Of a stretch of 64,000 nucleotides of DNA, positions 25,771 to 35,012 are shown piece by piece (the first letter of the stretch is position 1; every line of letters starts with the position of its first letter). Source of the DNA: Streptomyces marispadix (GTDB taxonomy: Bacteria > Actinomycetota > Actinomycetes > Streptomycetales > Streptomycetaceae); NCBI RefSeq assembly GCF_022524345.1, contig NZ_JAKWJU010000002.1, positions 4,502,501-4,566,500 of the forward strand, read 5' to 3'. The notes beneath the pieces are model-generated. The model made no database searches, was not told the origin of the DNA, and saw only the letters and a program-made list of their open reading frames with translations. The position numbers were made by a program, and so were the translations under genes.

Positions 25771-26064
25771 TCAGAGCTGCGGCGGGCTGGCCATCTCAGG
25801 GCCCCCGAGGCGCTGCGGAGGCCGTACGTTCTCCACGAGCAGCAGTGAGAGGATCGCCACACTCACGGCCGCGGCGACCGCGAGGGTCACCAGCACATGA
25901 CCGCCACCGAGGACGATGTGGCAGATCAGCCCGCCCAGCAGGGCGGCGGCGGGCCCGGTGGCGAGAACGAGGGAACGGCTGGGGAGTCGCTCGGGAAGCC
26001 GCCGGACTGCCGCGTAGGCGATGGCGAGTCCCAGGGCCGTGGCGCCGAGTGCCTCCCAGATCAT
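25771..26064 (-). CDS. Small hydrophobic membrane protein
   Basis: This 97-residue protein has three predicted transmembrane helices (IWEALGATALGLAIAYAAV, LVLATGPAAALLGGLICHIV, VLVTLAVAAAVSVAILSLLL). A GAGGAGG site 7 nt before the ATG at 26064 supports it as a real gene. The organisation recalls the small GlsB/transglycosylase-associated-type membrane proteins, but I see no diagnostic motif. It lies downstream of DUF3107 after a terminator, so it is probably its own unit. Unknown function. Confidence 0.65.
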   Translation of the reverse strand: MIWEALGATALGLAIAYAAVRRLPERLPSRSLVLATGPAAALLGGLICHIVLGGGHVLVTLAVAAAVSVAILSLLLVENVRPPQRLGGPEMASPPQL

Positions 26065-26151
26065 GGGACCTCCTCGTGTCGGACGGCGGCCGGTCGGCCG
26101 CCGTGCAGTTCGAGTCGCTCCCGTACTCCCCGTGCGGCCCGTACGCGAAAC

Positions 26152-26182
26152 GGCGGCTCCCCGAAAGATTCGGGAAGCCGCC
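26152..26182 (-). terminator. Hairpin terminator after DUF3107
   Basis: A 14-bp stem with one mismatch (26152-26165 with 26169-26182) and a 3-nt loop lies about 30 nt past the DUF3107 stop on the minus strand. Confidence 0.7.
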
Positions 26183-26213
26183 GCAATGCCGGACGTATCC
26201 GTCGCGCGGGCCG

Positions 26214-26444
26214 TCAGATGGTGCCGAAACCCACCTTGCGGCCGCTGTGTTCGGCGATCTCGACGTAGGCGACGCGGTCCGCCGGTACGAGGATCTTGCG
26301 ACCGTGCTCGTCCTCAAGGTTGAGCACGTTCGAGCCGCCGTCGGCCAGTGCGGCCGACACCGCGCTCTCCACTTCTTCGGGAGACTGCTTGCTCTCGAAG
26401 ACGATCTCGCGGGGCGCGTGCTGCACGCCGATCTTGACCTCCAC
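26214..26444 (-). CDS. DUF3107 small conserved protein
   Basis: This 76-residue protein, GTG start at 26444 with GGAGGG upstream, has the segments MEVKIGVQHAPREIVFES, EEVESAVSAAL and VLNLEDEHGRKILVPADRVA. It matches the actinobacterial DUF3107 family, which in mycobacteria (Rv3208A) sits beside a TetR regulator gene exactly as here. Members are small, acidic and cytosolic, and no function is established that I know of. Confidence 0.9.
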   Translation of the reverse strand: MEVKIGVQHAPREIVFESKQSPEEVESAVSAALADGGSNVLNLEDEHGRKILVPADRVAYVEIAEHSGRKVGFGTI

Positions 26445-26563
26445 GGCTATGTCCCTCCGAACGGTCAGTTGATTACGCGGTCAGCCGCGCTGTACGGAGC
26501 ACACATTAGCCCGACGGCGGCCCGCACCGGGGCCCGCCTCCGCACGCCCGCAGCGAACAGGAA

Positions 26564-26593
26564 CCGGGCCCTCGCATCGTCGCGAGGACCCGG
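26564..26593 (-). terminator. Hairpin terminator after TetR gene
   Basis: A 12-bp stem with one mismatch (26564-26575 with 26582-26593) and a 6-nt loop lies about 50 nt beyond the TetR stop on the minus strand. Confidence 0.65.
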
Positions 26594-26645
26594 CGGTAGG
26601 GCGTCCGTATGTGAAGCCGTCATCGGATGCCGGCGGTGGACGGGG

Positions 26646-27269
26646 TCACTGCATGGGGAAGCCGGCGATGCCGCGCCACGAGAGCGACGAGATCAGCTTC
26701 GCGGCGGCGTCCCTGGGGATGGGCCGCCCCGAGCCCAGCCAGTAGCGCGCGGTGATCTGCGCCATTCCGCACAGGCCCACCGCGAGCAGCATCGACTGGT
26801 CGCGCGAGAGCTTGGTGTCCTCGGCGATGACGTCGCTCACGGCCTCGGCGCACTCCAGGCTCACCCTGTCCACCCGGTCGCGGACGGCGGGCTCGTTGGT
26901 GAGGTCCGACTCGAAGACGAGACGGAAGGCACCGCCCTCGTCCTCGACGTAGGCGAAGTAGGCGTCCATGGTCGCCGCGACCCGCTGCTTGTTGTCCGTC
27001 GTGGACGCGAGTGCCGCGCGTACCGCTTCGAGAAGGGACTCGCAGTGCTGGTCGAGCAGCGCCAGATAGAGGTCCAGTTTTCCTGGGAAGTGCTGGTAGA
27101 GCACGGGTTTGCTGACGCCCGCCCGGTCGGCGATGTCGTCCATTGCCGCCGCGTGGTAGCCCTGCGCGACGAAGACCTCCTGTGCTGCTCCCAGCAGTTG
27201 GTTGCGTCGGGCCCGGCGCGGCAGGCGCGTACCGCGAGGGCGCGCCTCGGTTTGCTCGATGGCTGTCAC
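26646..27269 (-). CDS. TetR-family transcriptional regulator
   Basis: This 207-residue regulator has a classic N-terminal helix-turn-helix (LLGAAQEVFVAQGYHAAAMD then DIADRAGVSKPVLYQHFPGK, residues 24-63). An all-helical ligand/dimer domain follows. It resembles the Rv3208-type TetR proteins that accompany DUF3107. The GTG start at 27269 has GGGAGG 6 nt upstream. The ligand and targets cannot be read here; the adjacent acidic-protein gene and the hydrolase across the gap are possible targets. Confidence 0.92.
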   Translation of the reverse strand: MTAIEQTEARPRGTRLPRRARRNQLLGAAQEVFVAQGYHAAAMDDIADRAGVSKPVLYQHFPGKLDLYLALLDQHCESLLEAVRAALASTTDNKQRVAATMDAYFAYVEDEGGAFRLVFESDLTNEPAVRDRVDRVSLECAEAVSDVIAEDTKLSRDQSMLLAVGLCGMAQITARYWLGSGRPIPRDAAAKLISSLSWRGIAGFPMQ

Positions 27270-27392
27270 GCCGCCTCCCTGATCAGTCTGTGTGCGCTGT
27301 GCGCGCTGCGCCCCGCCATCGTACTTTTCGGTAACTGGACTGTGCCTGCCGCGGGCCGAATATTTCAGCTCGGAGCCGAGGCAACGGGCGCT

Positions 27393-27623
27393 TTATCGGT
27401 ACTCGTCCTCGTTCAGTTCGACCACGCGTGCCTGCTCGGCCGCGTCCGCGGGGTCGACCTCCATGTCCTCGCGGCCGGTGATCGGCATCTCCCGCTGGCG
27501 GAGCAGATCGGCGTGCTGTTCGGCGGCGTCCTCAGGCGGAGCTTCGAATCCGGTCGGTTCCTCGTCCGGCTCCTCCTCGTAGGTGTCCTCGTAGTCCTCG
27601 GGGTCGGTCGGATCAACAGACAT
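27393..27623 (-). CDS. Small, very acidic hypothetical protein
   Basis: This 76-residue protein is about one-third Asp/Glu (DPEDYEDTYEEEPDEEPTG at its N-terminus, VVELNEDEYR at the end). It has no hydrophobic core sequence and is likely intrinsically disordered. GGGGAG 7 nt before the ATG at 27623 supports expression. Similar short acidic proteins occur in Streptomyces at this locus, as I recall. Function unknown. Confidence 0.65.
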   Translation of the reverse strand: MSVDPTDPEDYEDTYEEEPDEEPTGFEAPPEDAAEQHADLLRQREMPITGREDMEVDPADAAEQARVVELNEDEYR

Positions 27624-27725
27624 GCTCGCTCCCCTTTCCAGGAAGGACGCCTCCTATTCGAGGCTACGTCGTGAGCTGGGCGAGAGCGTGACCGCGAACA
27701 CCGGTTGGGCCGTGTGATCGTCTCG

Positions 27726-27731
27726 TAATAT
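27726..27731 (+). promoter_or_regulatory. -10 box TAATAT, leaderless start
   Basis: TAATAT, the strongest match to the consensus -10 in this window, lies 6 nt before ATG 27738. No ribosome site is present. Confidence 0.65.
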
Positions 27732-27737
27732 TGCGCC

Positions 27738-28781
27738 ATGTCGTCGACCGATCAACCCGGTGTGCGGCCCGGTGTGCCAGGCGTCTCCGAGGCGGCGCAG
27801 GCCGTTCCCCCGGCCGCTGATCCTCCCGTACACGAAGGCGAGGAGCTTCGCACCGTCTCCCTCCCCGGTCTGACACTGAACGTGCGCTCGCGGCCACCGG
27901 AGCGTACGGGAGTGCCGCCGGCGGTGTACGTGCACGGGCTCGGCGGCTCCTCTCTCAACTGGTCGGCGCTCATGCGGGAGCTCAGCGCCGACGTCGACAG
28001 CGAGGCCGTCGACCTGCCGGGCTTCGGGCTGTCACCGCCGCCCGACGACGGCGACTACTCGGTCTCGGCGCACGCCCGCGCGGTGCTGCGCCACATAGAG
28101 GCCTCCGGACGTGCCCCCGTACATCTGCTGGGGAACTCCCTGGGCGGCGCCGTGGCGACGCGCGTGGCGGCGCTGCGCCCCGACCTCGTACGCACGCTGA
28201 CGCTGGTCTCGCCCGCGCTGCCCGAACTGCCGCCGCAGCGCACGGCGCTGCCGACCGCGCTGCTCGCGGTGCCCGGGGTGGCCGGGCTGTTCGGGAAGCT
28301 CACAAGGGACTGGTCGGCGGAGCGGCGCACCCGGGAGGTTCTCGCACTGTGCTACGGCGACCCGGGGCGCGTGTCACCTGGGGGATTCGCGGCGGCGGTC
28401 GCGGAGTTCGAACGCAGGCTGCGCCTGCCGTACTTCTGGGATTCCCTCGCACGTTCCGCACGCGGCATCGTCGACGCCTACACTCTGGGCGGTCAGCATT
28501 CGTTGTGGCGGCAAGCGGAGCGCGTGCTCGCACCGACGCTGCTGGTGTACGGCGGGCGTGACCAGCTCGTGAGCTTCCGGATGGCGCGACGTGCCGCTGC
28601 CGTCTTCCGGGACAACCGGATGCTGGCGCTGCCCGAGGCAGGGCACGTCGCGATGATGGAGTATCCGGAGATCGTCGCGTGTGCATTCCGTGAACTGCTC
28701 GTGGACACAGCTCGGTTGACGGGTGACGCCGAGGTGGGCGAGGCTTCGCCCCCGAGGCCCGTACCCCCGGAAGGTGACTAG
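27738..28781 (+). CDS. Alpha/beta hydrolase
   Basis: This 347-residue alpha/beta hydrolase has VYVHGLGGSSLNW (oxyanion hole), the nucleophile elbow LLGNSLGGAVA (Ser near residue 135), the acid in LVYGGRDQLVSF and the catalytic His in LPEAGHVAMMEYP. The first 40 residues are disordered and the tail is Pro-rich. It has no signal peptide. The stop TAG shares its last base with the GTG of the DUF3152 gene, so the two are translationally coupled; a joint envelope-related role is possible but not shown. Confidence 0.87.
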   Translation: MSSTDQPGVRPGVPGVSEAAQAVPPAADPPVHEGEELRTVSLPGLTLNVRSRPPERTGVPPAVYVHGLGGSSLNWSALMRELSADVDSEAVDLPGFGLSPPPDDGDYSVSAHARAVLRHIEASGRAPVHLLGNSLGGAVATRVAALRPDLVRTLTLVSPALPELPPQRTALPTALLAVPGVAGLFGKLTRDWSAERRTREVLALCYGDPGRVSPGGFAAAVAEFERRLRLPYFWDSLARSARGIVDAYTLGGQHSLWRQAERVLAPTLLVYGGRDQLVSFRMARRAAAVFRDNRMLALPEAGHVAMMEYPEIVACAFRELLVDTARLTGDAEVGEASPPRPVPPEGD

Positions 28782-30616
28782 TGGGACGTCATAGCCGCAA
28801 GGGGCGCGCAAAGGCCGGCCATCCGTCGGAACGCGCGACGCCGCGCGGTGAGGCCCCGCCTTCTTACGGCACGGCTGAGCCCGCCACCGCCGACCCCGGT
28901 GCGACCGCTTCCCCGCCTGCTTACGGAGCCCCGGATCACGGGACGTCCGGGTACGGCCCTCCGGGCCACGGGATCACGGACTACGGGACCTCTGGTTACG
29001 GGGTCTCGGAGCGGCGAGAGGACTCCTCGGGCGCGGGCTCGCCCTGGTCCTCCCGTGAGGGATACGCCAGCGCCCGTGAGACATACGGCGCTTCACGCGA
29101 CGCACATGGCAACGGCTACGGCCGCGGGCCCGCCGTGCGCGGCGGACACCCCGAGCACCGGGAACCGGGCGGCGGCTGGGGCGCGGGCGCCTCGCGGCGC
29201 GGACCGGAGGGCGGCGAGGTCGCCGGGCGGGTGCTCCAGGGCACGCCCGGCGGTGCGTTCGGCGCGGGTCGGCGCCCCGGGCCGCGGCAGGAGTACGTGG
29301 AGGCGTTCGACGACGACGTCTTCGGCAAGGGCTTCCCCGGCAAGGGGTACTCCGGCAATCGCTACCCCGGCAGGGACCACCCCGGCGGGGACTATTCCGG
29401 CGGGGACTATTCCGGCGACGAGACCACGGCCGGTGCCGCCGACGGGGCGGCTGCGGGGACCGGTGCCGTACGGGCTCCGTCGCCGCGCCAGCCGGACGCC
29501 GCGCCCGTATCCGCGCCGCCCATCTCGGAGCCTTTGCACGTAGGGCGTCCGCTGCCCGACCCCGGGCCGCCGCCGGTACGCCGCCATGAGGACCGCGGGC
29601 CCCGAACTCCCGGGCAGTGGAACGGATTCGACCGTGCCGCCGCCTTCCCCCGTACCGGCTCCGGCGAGGACGGTCCGCGGCGGCGGAACATGAGCGAAGC
29701 GGGCGCGGGCCTGGCTCCGGGCCGCGCTCCGGAACGTGCGCCCGCCGGTGGCGAACCGCCGCGTGCGCCCGCCATCCGCGTAGCGCCCTCGGAGAAGAGC
29801 CCGAGCAACATGGGCCGTGCCTTCACCGGGGTGCTGGCGGTGGCGGTCACGACCGTGATCGCGTTCGTCGTGGCGACTCAGATCACCAGCGGCGGTACGC
29901 CCGGCAACGACCGCGCGGACGACGACGCGGGCGCCGGGCGCGGACTGGCCGCGGAGGGCCCGGCGTCCCGTTCGGACAAAGGCCGGGGCTCGCCGGGCGA
30001 AACGCTGGTGGCGCCCACGTACGAGGAGAAGCTGAGCAAGACCTACGCCCTGGACTCGGACTTCAAGGGCAAGGGCGACTTCGAGACCGTGTCCGGCACC
30101 GACGATGGCGCGGGCGGCGACGACGTCATGCGCTACCGCGTGGACGTCGAGAAGGGACTCCCTCTGGAATCCGGCCTCTTCGCGAAGGCCGTGCAGAGGA
30201 CGCTGAACGACAAGCGCAGTTGGGCGCACGGCGGGGAGCGCAGCTTCGAGCGGATCTCGAAGGGGAAGGCCGACTTCGTCGTCACGCTGGCCAGTTCGCC
30301 GACGACGGACGTGTGGTGTGCGAAGTCCGGGCTGGACACCAGCGAGGACAAGGTCTCCTGCGACTCGGCATCCACCGACCGCATCATGATCAACGCCTAT
30401 AGGTGGGCGCAGGGTTCGAAGACCTTCGGGGACGACCGGATGCTCGCCTACCGGCAGATGCTCATCAACCACGAGGTGGGGCACAGGCTCGGACGCGACC
30501 ATGTCGGCTGCTCCAAGGACGGCGCGATCGCGCCCGTGATGATGCAGCAGACCAAGTCGCTGACGACGGACGGGGCGAAGTGCCGCCCCAACCCCTGGCC
30601 GTACCCGAAGAGTTAG
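28781..30616 (+). CDS. DUF3152 membrane-anchored zincin-like protein
   Basis: This 611-residue protein has about 340 residues of disordered Gly/Tyr/Pro/Ser-rich cytoplasmic N-terminus with short repeats (YSGGDYSGGDYSGD). One transmembrane helix follows (AFTGVLAVAVTTVIAFVVAT, about residues 346-365), then an extracellular DUF3152 domain. That domain holds a metzincin-type zinc motif, HEVGHRLGRDH, followed by a Cys (HVGCSKDG) and a Met-containing turn (APVMMQQT). This is consistent with a secreted-side metalloprotease. Other Cys (VWCAKSG, VSCDSAS, AKCRPN) could pair in disulfides. No substrate is known; it precedes the Pel-like polysaccharide genes. Confidence 0.85.
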   Translation: MGRHSRKGRAKAGHPSERATPRGEAPPSYGTAEPATADPGATASPPAYGAPDHGTSGYGPPGHGITDYGTSGYGVSERREDSSGAGSPWSSREGYASARETYGASRDAHGNGYGRGPAVRGGHPEHREPGGGWGAGASRRGPEGGEVAGRVLQGTPGGAFGAGRRPGPRQEYVEAFDDDVFGKGFPGKGYSGNRYPGRDHPGGDYSGGDYSGDETTAGAADGAAAGTGAVRAPSPRQPDAAPVSAPPISEPLHVGRPLPDPGPPPVRRHEDRGPRTPGQWNGFDRAAAFPRTGSGEDGPRRRNMSEAGAGLAPGRAPERAPAGGEPPRAPAIRVAPSEKSPSNMGRAFTGVLAVAVTTVIAFVVATQITSGGTPGNDRADDDAGAGRGLAAEGPASRSDKGRGSPGETLVAPTYEEKLSKTYALDSDFKGKGDFETVSGTDDGAGGDDVMRYRVDVEKGLPLESGLFAKAVQRTLNDKRSWAHGGERSFERISKGKADFVVTLASSPTTDVWCAKSGLDTSEDKVSCDSASTDRIMINAYRWAQGSKTFGDDRMLAYRQMLINHEVGHRLGRDHVGCSKDGAIAPVMMQQTKSLTTDGAKCRPNPWPYPKS

Positions 30617-30937
30617 CCCGTCCCCGAAGACCAGTCCGTACCCGAAGACCGGCCCGTACCCGAAGCATCGGCGGAGGCCGCCCGGCAGGGCCGGATCCAG
30701 CCGCTCGGGACGCCCGCCCGACTCGGGCCGTAGCGCGTCCACTTGGGCCGTCTCGTCGGCCCCCTTGAACGGCGGAACGTTCAACTAGGCCGAAAGTCAC
30801 GGGCATTCACCCCTTTTGGTGGTGCGACGGACAACCGTCCACCTTGTGTGAAACACGCGCATAGCGTCTTCCGCGTCACGCCATCGGTCCGTACGGCCGG
30901 TGGCCCACTCGGAGAACGGGTCGGGGGTGGTGCGCCG
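30617..30937 (+). other. Intergenic region before the glycosyltransferase gene
   Basis: The first 60 bases carry about four degenerate copies of an 18-bp motif around CCCGTACCCGAAGACC that extends the last codons of the DUF3152 gene. The middle has no gene. Near 30862 a TAGCGT box follows a short palindrome (GGACAACCGTCC), a plausible promoter about 75 nt upstream of the start at 30938. Confidence 0.45.
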
Positions 30938-33169
30938 ATGCGCATCGCATTGCTCACGGAGGGTGGCTATCCGTATGCGCGCGGCGAGTCGGTCGTCTGG
31001 TGCGACCGGCTGCTGCGGGGTCTCGGCGGGCACGAGTTCGAGGTGTACGCGCTCAGCCGCAGCGCGCGGCAGGCAGCCGGCGCCAGGTGCGAACTGCCCG
31101 CCAACGTGGGCCTGTTGCGCACGGCGCCCTTGTGGGACGCCGACGGGGCCCGAGTCCCGGGCGAGGCGTGGACCGGCGCTACGGGCCCGTACGGACGGCG
31201 TGAGAGGCGGCGCTTCGAGGAGTGCTTCGCGGAGCTGGCCGCGGCCGTCTGCGGCGGAGGGCAGGGCGACGCCCGGGGCGGTGGCCGTGGCGGTGCCCGT
31301 TGGGGCGATGCGGCAGGCCGCCAACGGGGCGCGCGGCGGGGAGAGTCGAAGCCGTCGTCGGAGGTGCGCCCGCCGTCCGGCGGGGAGCTGGCGGACCGTT
31401 TCGCCATCGGGCTCTACGGCCTGGCCGATCTGGTACGCGACTGCGGACGCGGACTGGGCGCGATGCTCCGCTCCGAATCGGCCGTCCGCATCCTCCAGTC
31501 CGCCTGCCGGGCACCGGGCGCGGTGCGCGCCGTCCAGTCCGCACAGGTCGCCGATCTGCTCGCGGTCGCGGAGCGGCTGGAGCGGGCACTGCGACCGCTG
31601 TCGCTGGACTGGTACGGCGATGACGCGGGCGAAGGGCAACGGGCAGCGGCCGGCGGCTTCGGCGCATCCCGTGACTTGGGTGCGGGCGGCGGACTGGCGG
31701 ACGTGGACCTGTGCCACGCCGTCGGCGCCGGTCCCGCGGCGCTACCCGGACTGCTGGCGAAGCGATTCTTCGGTACGCCCCTGCTGATCACCGAGTACGG
31801 AGTGCGGGTGCGCGAGCACTATCTCGCCAGCGCCGCCGCAGCGGTCGCCCCGGAGGACGCCGTGCCACCGGCCGCCGCCGGAGCACCCGTACGGGCGCTA
31901 CTCGCCTCGTTCCAGGGGCAGTTGGCACATGAGGCGTACAACGGCGCCCAGCTCGTCACGCCGGGGAACACCCATGCCCGGCGCTGGCAGGAGCGCTGCG
32001 GCGCACCGTCGGCGAAGCTGCGCACGGTCTATCCGGGCATGGACGCCGCGCCGTTCGCGGAGCTGGGCGAGCGGGCGGGCGCCGGTTCGGGGGCCCGCGG
32101 CGACGGGGACAGCGGCGGCGCGGGCGGGGACGGCGCGACGCTCGTCTGGGCGGGCCGCGTCGAGCCCGGCAAGGACCTGATCGGGCTGCTGCACGCCTTC
32201 GCCGAGGTCCGGCGGGCCGTGCCATGCGCACGGCTGCGCATCGTGGCCACCGCAGGAGGGCGCGGGCCCGGGGCCGGTGAGTATGAGTCGCGGTGCCGGG
32301 CGCTGGCGGCACAGCTCTTCCCCGACGAGGCCGCCGACTCGGTCGCCGTCGGAGAGAACCCCGTGTCCTTCGAGGAGCTGGGGGACCCGTCCGTGCCGAC
32401 GATCGCCGAAGCGTACGGGGCGGGGTGCGTCGTGGTGCTCTCCAGTTCGGTCGAAGGCTTCCCCGTGACGCTCGTCGAGGCGATGTTCAGCGGGCGGGCC
32501 ACCGTCTCCACGGACGTGGGCGCGGTGTGCGAGGTGATCGGCGGTACGGGGCTGGTGGTACCGGCCCGCAATCCCCGTGCGCTGGCGGACAGTTGCGTCG
32601 CGCTGCTGCGTGATCCGGCGAGACGTGAGCGTCTCGGAGCGGCGGCGCGTGCGCGTGCGCTCGAACTCTTCACCGTCGAACAGAACGTCGCGGCGTTCCG
32701 CACGGTCTATCTGGAGCTGATGTCGCGCTGGCCCGTCGGGGCGTGCGGTGCGACGGCCGCCGGCGGGGGCGGCGACGGCCGCGCCGTTCGGGAGGAGGCG
32801 CGTCCGCTGCCCTTCGCGAGACCGCCGGAGTCGCATGTGCCGGGACGCTGGGCCGGGGGCCGTGGCGGCGGAGGCGTGGTCCGTGCGAGCGGTGCCGGGG
32901 GTCCGCTGCCTGTCGGCGCATTCACGGGCGCTACAGCTCCTACGGCCACTGCGGCCATGGCCGCTGCGGCGATGACCACCGTTGCTTCGGCCGCGAATGC
33001 TTCGGCCGCAAAGGCTACGGAACCTGACGCGGCTACGGCCACGGTCGCCCGACAGGCGCCCGGCGCCGGTCCGTTGGCGCACTGCGCGGTGCCCGGCCGT
33101 ACGGCGGCCTTCCACGTCGCGCATGCCGGTCGTGAACACCCGGAGGTGAGGGCAGATGAGTGGTCATAG
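30938..33169 (+). CDS. PelF-like glycosyltransferase (DUF3492 plus GT4)
   Basis: This 743-residue cytosolic GT-B glycosyltransferase starts MRIALLTEGGYPYARGES, the DUF3492/PelF N-terminal signature. PelF-like marks continue: LLITEYGVRVREHYL, WAGRVEPGKDLIGLLHAF, and the donor-site E-x7-E in SSVEGFPVTLVEAM with STDVGAVCEVIGG. PelF polymerises UDP-linked sugars in Pel exopolysaccharide synthesis. Two Gly/Asp-rich inserts and a disordered Ala/Thr-rich C-terminal 150 residues are unusual. The ATG at 30938 is chosen at the family N-terminus; the frame is open upstream. Its end overlaps the next gene start at 33156 by 14 nt. Confidence 0.85.
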   Translation: MRIALLTEGGYPYARGESVVWCDRLLRGLGGHEFEVYALSRSARQAAGARCELPANVGLLRTAPLWDADGARVPGEAWTGATGPYGRRERRRFEECFAELAAAVCGGGQGDARGGGRGGARWGDAAGRQRGARRGESKPSSEVRPPSGGELADRFAIGLYGLADLVRDCGRGLGAMLRSESAVRILQSACRAPGAVRAVQSAQVADLLAVAERLERALRPLSLDWYGDDAGEGQRAAAGGFGASRDLGAGGGLADVDLCHAVGAGPAALPGLLAKRFFGTPLLITEYGVRVREHYLASAAAAVAPEDAVPPAAAGAPVRALLASFQGQLAHEAYNGAQLVTPGNTHARRWQERCGAPSAKLRTVYPGMDAAPFAELGERAGAGSGARGDGDSGGAGGDGATLVWAGRVEPGKDLIGLLHAFAEVRRAVPCARLRIVATAGGRGPGAGEYESRCRALAAQLFPDEAADSVAVGENPVSFEELGDPSVPTIAEAYGAGCVVVLSSSVEGFPVTLVEAMFSGRATVSTDVGAVCEVIGGTGLVVPARNPRALADSCVALLRDPARRERLGAAARARALELFTVEQNVAAFRTVYLELMSRWPVGACGATAAGGGGDGRAVREEARPLPFARPPESHVPGRWAGGRGGGGVVRASGAGGPLPVGAFTGATAPTATAAMAAAAMTTVASAANASAAKATEPDAATATVARQAPGAGPLAHCAVPGRTAAFHVAHAGREHPEVRADEWS

Positions 33170-34758
33170 ACCTCGGGCCGGTACCGGGAACGGCGCTGCG
33201 GCCGGAAACGGGCCTGGCGCCGCGCCCCGTACGACGCCCGGCAAAGGCTCCGAGAGCGCGTCCCAGGTTTCCGCGTCCCAGGGCTCCGCGTCCCCCGGTT
33301 CTGCGTCTTCGGGTACTGCGTCCGTGGGCGCCGCGCTGCGGGCACCGGTGGGGCCGTAGCTGCGGCCCGCGTAAACCGGCGCCCGCAGACCCCTGGGACA
33401 CCCGCTCCAGGGCGCTGCTCGACGGTGCGGCGCCGAGGCCCGCGCGGGCGAAGCAGGGGCGTGGACGGACACCGTCCTCCGGCCGGCCTGCCGATCCCGT
33501 GAGGGAGTTGATGCACCGCCACCGTGAGCTGTGCGAACACGCCGTCGACCCACTGGAGATCGCCGCGGCGCTGGAGACGGACGGGGTCACCGACCGGGTC
33601 GCCGCGCGTTTCCGGCACCGGGACGTCTTCTCCCTGGCGGAGGAGTTGTTCGCACGCGCACCGCAGGCGGAGGACCGGTCCTGTGCCCTGCCTGCGGCGG
33701 CAGCCGCGTCCGGCCGGTCCGCGATTCCCGCCCCGTCCGCCTCACCCACCCCACCCGCCGAGTGGCCCAGGTCGGCCAGGTCGGCCAGGTCGGCCAGGTC
33801 GGCCGAGTCCGCCAGGTTCGCCTCGTCCGAGGCCGGGCGTACCGCTCCGCGTGTGCTGCTGCCGCTGCTCGCGGTGCTGCCGGGCGTGCTCGCCGCGGCG
33901 GCGGTCGCCGTCCTCACACCGGCGGCTACGGGCCCGCCCCGGGGATCGGGCGCCGTCGAGGCCGCCGCGGTCGCGACGGCCGTCGGTCTCGCATGTGCCG
34001 TGGTGGCGGCCGTGTGGTGTGCCCGCTGGTTCGGAGTACGGGCGCGGCGGCGGCTCCGACACAGCCGCAGCCTGGGCGAGTTCGGAGCCGGGGCGCGGTC
34101 GCTGCTGACGGCGGCGGTGGTGATGTTCGCCGGTGCGCTGACGGGGCTTCATCTCGCCGTACGAGGGGCGGCGGCGCTCTCCGGTGTACGTGACCGGGGA
34201 GGCGGAGGTTCCGGCGGTCCGCTCATCGGGGGCTTGGTGTCCGGCAGTTCGCTGACCGTGGCTTCGCCGACCGGCGCTTCGACGGCCGGTGGTGTGCCGT
34301 CGCCGGTGGCGGCGCCTTCGGTGGTCGCGCTCGGACTGCTGCTCTTCGTGGCGCTGCTGCTCGCGGCACACGGTTTCGGCAGGGTCGCCGCAGTGGGGCT
34401 CGTGGCCGCGTGCGCGCTCCAGGCATGCGCCGCCTTCGCCGTCCGAGTCCCGTCCGCCGCGGCGCCCGCGGTCCAAGTCCCGCCTGCCGTCGCCTCCGTA
34501 GCGGCGTACGGTCTCGCGGCACTGTTGCTGCTGGCGTGTGCGTACCGCCTGCTCGGCAGAGCCTCCTCGCACCGTCCGCGGAGCGTCGCCGCCAAGGCGA
34601 AACCCCCTTGCGCGCAGGCGGCGCGTGGGCCCCGCGGTCGCCGGGCGTACGGCGTGCGTCGCGAGCACGGTGTGCACCCCGGGCACTGCGGCTGCGAACC
34701 GTACGGGCTCCGTGAGCCCTGCGAGAGCTGCGGCGGGCCGCCCGGACCCGCCCTCTGA
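33156..34758 (+). CDS. Polytopic membrane protein of the Pel-like locus, apparent frameshift
   Basis: The translation signals point to ATG 33156 (GGAGGTGAGGGC upstream), giving MSGHRPRAGTGNGAAAG, but that frame ends after 67 codons at 33359. The membrane protein continues in the +1 frame, open from GTG 33160. It has a helical segment (RELMHRHRELCEHAVDP then LEIAAALE; FRHRDVFSLAEELF), about six transmembrane helices (residues about 225-500) and a Cys-rich tail (HCGCEPYGLREPCESCGG). Third-codon-position GC favours the first frame up to about 33350. The gene is either shifted by one base or starts internally (GTG 33499). Not PelG-like. A 9-bp repeat GTCGGCCAG encodes ARSARSARS at 33771-33806. 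Confidence 0.65.
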
Positions 34759-34958
34759 CGCCCGGCCCCGCCTCCGGCAACGGACAAGGGCCCCGCAGCA
34801 GTCCGTAAGCCCCCGCGGCGGTCGGACCCCAACGCCTCCCACGACACCCGTAGTTCACGGCCCCCCGCAACCCCCGCAACCCCCGCAACAGAGCCCGCGT
34901 GACGGGCCCCGCCGAGGGCCCGCCGCGCGACCCGCAGAACGACAAGGAGCAACACGAG

Positions 34959-35012
34959 ATGATCAGTGCACGGCCGCCGTACCGCATGTCCGGACAGGGG
35001 GACATGCGATGA
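34959..35012 (+). CDS. Leader peptide ORF coupled to epimerase
   Basis: A 17-codon ORF (MISARPPYRMSGQGDMR) with AAGGAG 8 nt upstream ends in a TGA that overlaps the epimerase ATG as ATGA. It may serve for translational coupling, or be the displaced N-terminus of the epimerase itself. Confidence 0.45.
   Translation: MISARPPYRMSGQGDMR

Noticed and set aside
33771..33806. CRISPR-like or regulatory array (9-bp repeats)
   Set aside because: The repeats are contiguous without spacers and simply encode ARS/ARS in the membrane protein linker.
33160..34758. PelG-like transporter
   Set aside because: Only about six helices can be counted and no MATE/PST-type motifs are visible, so the protein is not called PelG.
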